From positions 11,638,993-11,702,992 of the forward strand of contig OY540814.1 in assembly GCA_961205875.1 (NCBI GenBank): a DNA stretch of 64,000 nt. The letters run 5' to 3'. The position numbers were made by a program, and so were the translations under genes. Below the pieces are notes generated by a model. It was not told the DNA's origin, made no database searches, and saw only the letters and a list, made by a program, of their open reading frames with translations. The stretch comes from Sialis fuliginosa (Eukaryota; Arthropoda; Insecta; Megaloptera; Sialidae). Of the stretch, positions 62,153 through 64,000 are shown in pieces. Numbering within the stretch: the stretch's first letter is position 1; the number at the start of each line of letters is the position of its first letter.

Positions 62153-62525
62153 AACTAATTCAGACCAAAATGATTTTTGGTGGAAACGTTCTACTAGTAA
62201 AATTAAAAATAATGCGAAAAATTATTTTCTCAGTTTTCTAATTTTAAAAAACCGGCACTCCTTGTGTTACTTTTAAACCGACATTAACGACATTGGACTT
62301 AATTTAAAGAAAATTTTATACTCTAGAGAAAAAGTCCTTTGCGCGGTATTCGTAAAATGAACGGTTTCAGAGAAAAACGCGAAAAACTATGAAAAAATGT
62401 AACCCGTCGGTCATTTTTTCAAGATGGCGGCGGTAGCACAACTCGGAACAGCTCGGACTTTTTTGGGATTATCAGGGACATGAGTAGAACGTTTCCACCA
62501 AAAATCATTTTGGTACAAATTAGTT
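62153..62525. mobile_element. MITE with inverted ends around CCAAAATGATTTTTGG
   Basis: The ends are about 40-base inverted repeats: 'ACCAAAATGATTTTTGGTGG' then 'AAACGTTCTAC' on the left, mirrored by GTAGAACGTTTCCACC on the right. The interior contains a GC-richer 'aagatggcggcggtag' patch and no long frame. It lies next to the MITE ending at 62121 and is absent from the first tandem copy. Confidence 0.65.
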
Positions 62526-63535
62526 CCTTATATCAGGTAATTTCATGCTAATCCCCAACAAGTACCTATATTCTGATATCAATTTTAGTAGATTTTATCA
62601 ATTCAAACTTTTTTTACTTCAAAGAGCAATCTAATCTTACTGGTCTATTATAAATTTCTATACAAAATTAGAAAAACAAAACACTTTTCAAATTATTGAT
62701 ATGATAAAAAAAATTATTCATTTATCAAAAATTGATTTCAGATAATATATTTAAAATTTTTGAACGTATTTATTTTCTAATATGTTACTAGATTTTATAC
62801 AATTGATTATATTTATATAGGGTGGTCCGGTTTGGGATACAGATATTTTAAGAGCTGATTCCTTGGCTCATTGTAAGTAAAAAATTATACGGAAAGGAGG
62901 GGTTTATCTTCAACACCCTCTGAGCTACAGGATGTTTAAAAACAGTAGTACTTACAAACAAAGATTATCTCATAACTTCCAAAGTAACGTAACTAGAGCA
63001 GTTTGATAGAAGATGAGATATTCTAAGTACAGTTTTTAGTTAAAAACATTTCATAAGAAATTATGTTATTTACTTGCTATAAAATATCGAATTAATTTTA
63101 AAATTATTATCTCCAAATAAAAATTTCTACTAGAAACTGAAAACCTTGGAGGCAATGAAATATTTTTCCAAGTACCTATTAATAAAACACGGATTTAAAA
63201 ATTCTAATACTTGGTTGAAACCATTAAGTATCGGTCAATTAAATTAACGTTTGTACATCAAAATTTCGAGTTAAACAATTTCTAGAGTCCTATTATTTTC
63301 TTAGAATGTTTAATTAAGTAAGAACTGTACCTACAATGTATAATAGAACTAATTTACGAAAAATTATAATTAATATTTAAAATTTCCAACTAAAAAAATG
63401 TTTTAAAACGTTGTATAACAGGCTATATTAAAAGTATAAATTTTCCATATCTACAAATATAAACAATACATAATATTTTTTAAAAGATACGATTAAAATG
63501 ATAACATAAGATATGTTATCGGTCCTTTGGTCGTC

Positions 63536-63580
63536 TATAAAATGGCCGAATTTATTAGATTTTGCATTCATATTCATTTA
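63536..63580 (+). promoter_or_regulatory. TATA box and initiator of the tandem paralogue
   Basis: TATAAAAT at 63536-63543 and a downstream TTCATATTCATTTATGA stretch sit in the same arrangement as at 52308. Sequence between the two elements is largely identical to the first copy. Confidence 0.65.
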
Positions 63581-63609
63581 TGAAAATAAGAAAAGTATCA
63601 TAGTTTAAA

Positions 63610-63651
63610 ATGTCATCCTTTTTATACTTATTACTAATTACATTTATAGGG
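63610..63651 (+). CDS. Exon 1 of a tandem paralogue (gene continues beyond the window)
   Basis: Fourteen codons, MSSFLYLLLITFIG, then GTAAGT. It matches exon 1 at 52379 except for one inserted serine and valine to isoleucine. The upstream promoter, TATA box and several hundred bases of 5' flank are also shared. The rest of this gene lies past 64000, so whether it is functional cannot be judged. Confidence 0.8.
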
Positions 63652-64000
63652 GTAAGTACATTTTTTATCAAATCAAGAAATTACTTTTTTATATAGTTTA
63701 CTAAATAATGAACAAATAAAAATCTGAATTATTTATTTGAAAATTTTGCAGTATCTACTATCTTATTTTCGATATTCCTCGAAAACAGTTGCTCCTATGA
63801 CAAATGAATAAAGTATATTTTTGTGTATTTTGTTTCATGTTATCTTTTACATGTACCCAACTCAGGAAAAAATTAAATAATAAAAAAATACTTGATAAAA
63901 ATCGGCGAGTCCACAGGCCCCATACACTCCTGGTCTAAATTATTATTATTTGATACTAGAAATCAATAACACTTATTAATTACAATCCCTGTGTCAAATT

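Larger units (their letters stand above)
61165..64000. repeat. Tandem duplication, second copy (truncated by the window end)
   Basis: Counterpart of the region from 49040. It carries two private insertions (61792-62121 and 62153-62525) and lacks the element at about 49706-50301 found in the first copy. From 63735 on, the sequence matches the right arm of the intron-1 palindrome (about 53885-54130), only about 100 bases after the donor. The intron of this copy has therefore been shortened or rearranged. Confidence 0.7.

Overview
This looks like a stretch of insect nuclear genome. It is strongly AT-rich and almost free of coding sequence. It carries one intron-containing gene for a secreted, cysteine-rich protein with chitin-binding (peritrophin-A-like) modules. 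It is packed with short non-autonomous transposons and decayed interspersed repeats of kinds common in insects. These include repeats ending in GTCTGTCTGTC runs, a repeat with an 'ACCGACTTTAAAAAAGGAGG' motif and a repeat opening 'AGGGTTCCG'. I associate the last two most with Lepidoptera, but the order cannot be fixed from this window. Nothing suggests bacterial or viral DNA, operons or CRISPR.

Positions 1-52,000 are intergenic or deep-intronic DNA in which I find no intact protein gene. The recognisable content is mobile-element debris. Many elements are non-autonomous DNA transposons identifiable from terminal inverted repeats (TIRs) and, in the best cases, target-site duplications (TSDs). 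These are: a Harbinger-like element nested inside another element (13981-14977, TSD TAA); a Transib-like element with CACAGTG ends and a CGGCG TSD (44154-46299); hAT-like elements with 8-bp TSDs (42814-43100, 46747-47604, 60399-60625); piggyBac-like ends on TTAA (51793-51929); and CAGGGTG-ended elements on TA (11207-11680 and relatives). Two unclassified families have 3-bp TSDs (6552-6933 with 48182-48700; 57749-58075 with 61792-62121). A decayed 3' end of a non-LTR retrotransposon lies at 41082-41780.

Positions 52,300-59,000 hold the one gene I can model: four exons on the + strand (52379-52417, 54550-54734, 56788-57069, 58422-58710), 264 codons, with a TATA box, a signal peptide, 26 cysteines and poly(A) signals. 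Its three introns contain long palindromic elements.

From about 61,100 to the window end the region upstream of this gene recurs in the same order, followed by a second copy of the promoter and exon 1 (63610-63651). The gene is therefore at least a tandem pair, with a period of about 11-12 kb. The rest of the second copy lies outside the window.

A recurring feature is the long imperfect palindrome: at least ten inverted-repeat structures of 0.5-2.1 kb. In two of them a smaller TIR element sits exactly at the symmetry centre of a larger palindrome.
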